Shown: one piece after another, positions 19,800 through 21,371 of the stretch
Numbering within the stretch: the stretch's first letter is position 1
Layout: every line of letters begins with the position of its first letter
Source: a virus
Direction: 5' to 3' (one strand)
IMG/VR virus record: IMGVR_UViG_3300035698_032126
Coordinates: 1 to 21,371 of that record
DNA: 21,371 nt
Notes under the pieces: model-generated
Told to the model about the DNA's origin: nothing
Seen by the model: the letters and a program-made list of their open reading frames with translations, nothing else
Database searches by the model: none
Made by a program: the position numbers and the translations under genes

Positions 19800-20495
19800 A
19801 TGTTCGCCGTCGATCTCGATCTCCTTGTTATTACCCAGTCCGTCGTGGCGCGGACAGCCCTCGCCCGGGTGACCTTCGTGACTCGCAACAATCGCCGCGT
19901 GCCAGTGCAATTCTTCCGCCCCAGCCTCGTCGGAGCCGTCGAGCTCGCCACCGGATCCACCGGTCAGATCCTGATCAAAAAGCAGGGCACCCCCGCCGCG
20001 GGCGCGCTGGCCCGCGCGCTCACCTGGACGAAGGAAGGCAGCGGGACGGGCACCGTCTATTGGTTCGAACTCAATCTTTTCACCGACGAGCTGAACACCG
20101 CCTTTGCAGAAAACCCCGAGAGCCTGAGCGACCTCGTGCTCGAGATCACCTTCGTGGAAAACGCGAATGTGCAGACCGCCCCCGCCATCCCCTGCACGAT
20201 CTGGAACCGCTACCTCCAGTCCGATGAGGACGAGCCGACTCCTGCCGATCCGGACATGCCCGCCGCAGCGGACATCCTCGTTAAAATTGCGCAGACCCTA
20301 ACGGAAGGCGAAAAGACCCAGGCGCAGACAAATCTTGGGCTGGTCTCGATGATGTTTCGCGCCCCGGTGGCGGCCGAGCCGACCGCTTTCGATGATGCCG
20401 GAGCCCTGGGCGATTATCACTTTGCCGCCGCGAGCGGAAAACTCTGGACCCATACGGGCACGCAGTGGGTCTATGCGCGCTTCATCTCCGAATAA
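19800..20495 (+). CDS. baseplate/fibre-associated protein (231 aa)
   Basis: ATG 19800 is taken rather than the adjacent TTG 19797. The N-terminal part (RNNRRVPVQFFRPSLVGAVELATGSTGQILIKKQG, then ARALTWTKEGSGTGTVYWFELNLFTDELN) is beta-rich and recalls N-terminal baseplate/upper-fibre domains. The later part contains LTEGEKTQAQTNLGL (about 161-175), a very common fibre motif, and 'GDYHFAAASGKLWTHTGTQWVYA', a terminal domain of tail-associated proteins. Codon usage returns to the C-rich style of the structural genes. It precedes the next gene by 8 bases. Function: tail tip or fibre adaptor, by motif and position. Confidence 0.65.
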   Translation: MFAVDLDLLVITQSVVARTALARVTFVTRNNRRVPVQFFRPSLVGAVELATGSTGQILIKKQGTPAAGALARALTWTKEGSGTGTVYWFELNLFTDELNTAFAENPESLSDLVLEITFVENANVQTAPAIPCTIWNRYLQSDEDEPTPADPDMPAAADILVKIAQTLTEGEKTQAQTNLGLVSMMFRAPVAAEPTAFDDAGALGDYHFAAASGKLWTHTGTQWVYARFISE

Positions 20496-20503
20496 TTATT
20501 TTT

Positions 20504-21371
20504 ATGAAAACCATCTTGCTGCTCCTCCTCCTCGCCAGCGCCTCGCTCCTGCAGGCGGATGCCTTAGTCTATACCTTCACCGGCACGAGCGGAAAACCCC
20601 AAGAAGGCAGCCTCACCCTCACGCCTAGCACCACCCTCCGCGTGAGCGCGGGGGGAGCGGTGGAGGTCCTCAGCTCCGCAGATTTCCGCACCGCCATCGG
20701 CCTGGGCGACGCGGCAGAAAAAAATGTAGGAACGACCGCGGGCACCGTCGCGGAGGGCGATGATGCTCGCATCATTGCTGGCGGCACCGCCCTCCAGCCA
20801 GCAGGGGACGGCTCCGGCCTTGGTGAAATGACCAAAGCCCAAGTGGGCCTCAGCAACGTGGACAACACCAGCGATGCCACAAAAGACGCTACGACGGCAA
20901 CGCTCACCAACAAGACCCTCACATCTCCGGTCATCAACACCCCTACGGGCCTCGTCAAAGGTGACGTGGGGCTCGGCAATGTGGACAACACCAGCGATGC
21001 AGATAAGCCCGTTTCCACCGCAGGTCAGACCGCGCTCGACCTGAAGCTCGACGACAGCCAAGCCAGCTCCTTCGGCCTCACCCTCTTGGACGATGCCGAT
21101 GCCACGGCTGGCCGCGCTACGTTGGGCCTTGTGATCGGCACGAATGTCCTAGCACCGGCAGGCGACGGCTCCGCGCTCACCGGCCTAATCTGGTCGCAGA
21201 TCGGCAGCACGCCCACGACGCTCTCCGGCTACGGGATCACCGATGCGGTGGGCACCGGAGGCAGCCGGGCCGATCTCACCGGAGGCAGCGGCTCTCTGGA
21301 CCTCGCCGCATTTACTCTCGGCCTGCCTGCTGACGTGACTCGCCTGGGCAGCTCCATTGACCTAGCGAGCG
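20504..21371 (+). CDS. tail fibre protein with N-terminal signal peptide, 3' end beyond window
   Basis: ATG 20504 begins an open frame that runs to the end of the window (about 289 codons). Residues 1-20 (MKTILLLLLLASASLLQADA) have a Lys, a hydrophobic Leu core and an A-D-A end, a standard Sec signal peptide. The rest has typical fibre repeats: 'FRTAIGLGDAAEKNVGTTAG', 'AEGDDARI', 'KAQVGLSNVDNTSDATKD', 'GDVGLGNVDNTSDADKPVS...TAL', and 'TTLSGYGITDA', found in trimeric tail fibres and pyocin fibres. A secretion signal on a fibre is unusual for phages. The next domain, probably receptor-binding, is not visible. Confidence 0.85.
   Translation, partial: MKTILLLLLLASASLLQADALVYTFTGTSGKPQEGSLTLTPSTTLRVSAGGAVEVLSSADFRTAIGLGDAAEKNVGTTAGTVAEGDDARIIAGGTALQPAGDGSGLGEMTKAQVGLSNVDNTSDATKDATTATLTNKTLTSPVINTPTGLVKGDVGLGNVDNTSDADKPVSTAGQTALDLKLDDSQASSFGLTLLDDADATAGRATLGLVIGTNVLAPAGDGSALTGLIWSQIGSTPTTLSGYGITDAVGTGGSRADLTGGSGSLDLAAFTLGLPADVTRLGSSIDLAS
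20858..20877 (+). repeat. 20-bp direct repeat in the fibre gene, copy 1
   Basis: GTGGACAACACCAGCGATGC recurs exactly at 20981-21000 and encodes the VDNTSDA part of the fibre repeat. Confidence 0.85.
20981..21000 (+). repeat. 20-bp direct repeat in the fibre gene, copy 2
   Basis: Exact copy of 20858-20877, 123 bp downstream and in the same reading frame, so loss or gain of 41 codons by recombination would keep the fibre frame. Confidence 0.85.

Noticed and set aside
20504-21371. Diversity-generating retroelement variable region in the fibre
   Set aside because: No reverse transcriptase, template repeat or adenine-biased repeat pair is visible; the only repeat is a perfect 20-mer in the shaft repeats.

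Overview
The window is a stretch of late (virion) genes from a long-tailed, non-contractile (siphovirus-like) tailed phage or prophage. All genes lie on the + strand and are packed with ATGA/TAATG overlaps. The DNA is GC-rich, most structural genes prefer C at the third codon position, and few starts carry a Shine-Dalgarno. I infer, without being able to test it, a host of the Verrucomicrobiota/Planctomycetota type, from the SD-poor starts, the 7-bp repeat arrays in intergenic gaps and the Ig-like 'GLPPG' tail protein. No integrase, terminase, lysis gene, tRNA or rRNA is visible, so prophage versus free phage cannot be decided here.

Layout. (1) 1-1639: the 3' end of a helix-turn-helix regulator, followed by five small overlapping genes of unknown function; two of these share a duplicated 5' module and one is a putative zinc-ribbon protein. 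(2) 1670-6048, head module: gpW-like connector, lambda-type portal, prohead protease with fused scaffold and an internal scaffold start, major capsid protein, capsid cement protein. A strong intrinsic terminator closes this module. (3) 6147-6833: a glycosyltransferase-like gene inserted between head and connector genes. (4) 6837-9661, head-tail connection and tail tube: two connector/terminator-type proteins, a tail-tube candidate, an unknown protein, a tail assembly chaperone pair joined by a programmed -1 frameshift, and a gp10-like tail completion protein. (5) 9715-16529, tail shaft and tip: tape measure, three unknown minor tail proteins, a repeat-rich insert, a 53-aa ORF and an 808-aa tip/fibre protein. 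(6) 16569-19735: a block with opposite (G-rich) strand composition that codes an Ig-like protein with a nested domain, a free-standing Tad2-like (DUF2829-like) protein, a large protein carrying a second Tad2-like domain, and a companion protein. (7) 19800-end: a baseplate/fibre protein and the start of a tail fibre with a Sec-type signal peptide.

How it works together: capsid assembly (portal, protease/scaffold, capsid, cement), neck and tail assembly (connectors, tube, G/GT chaperones, tape measure) and host recognition (tip, fibre) follow the usual siphovirus order. The most notable observations are the complete slippery-site plus stem-loop signal at 8803-8866; a TTTGACA motif placed before SD-less starts of modules; 7-bp tandem arrays in the gaps before tail genes; a hairpin-rich inverted-repeat insert at 13750-13904; and the paired Tad2-like domains within the compositionally distinct tail block.
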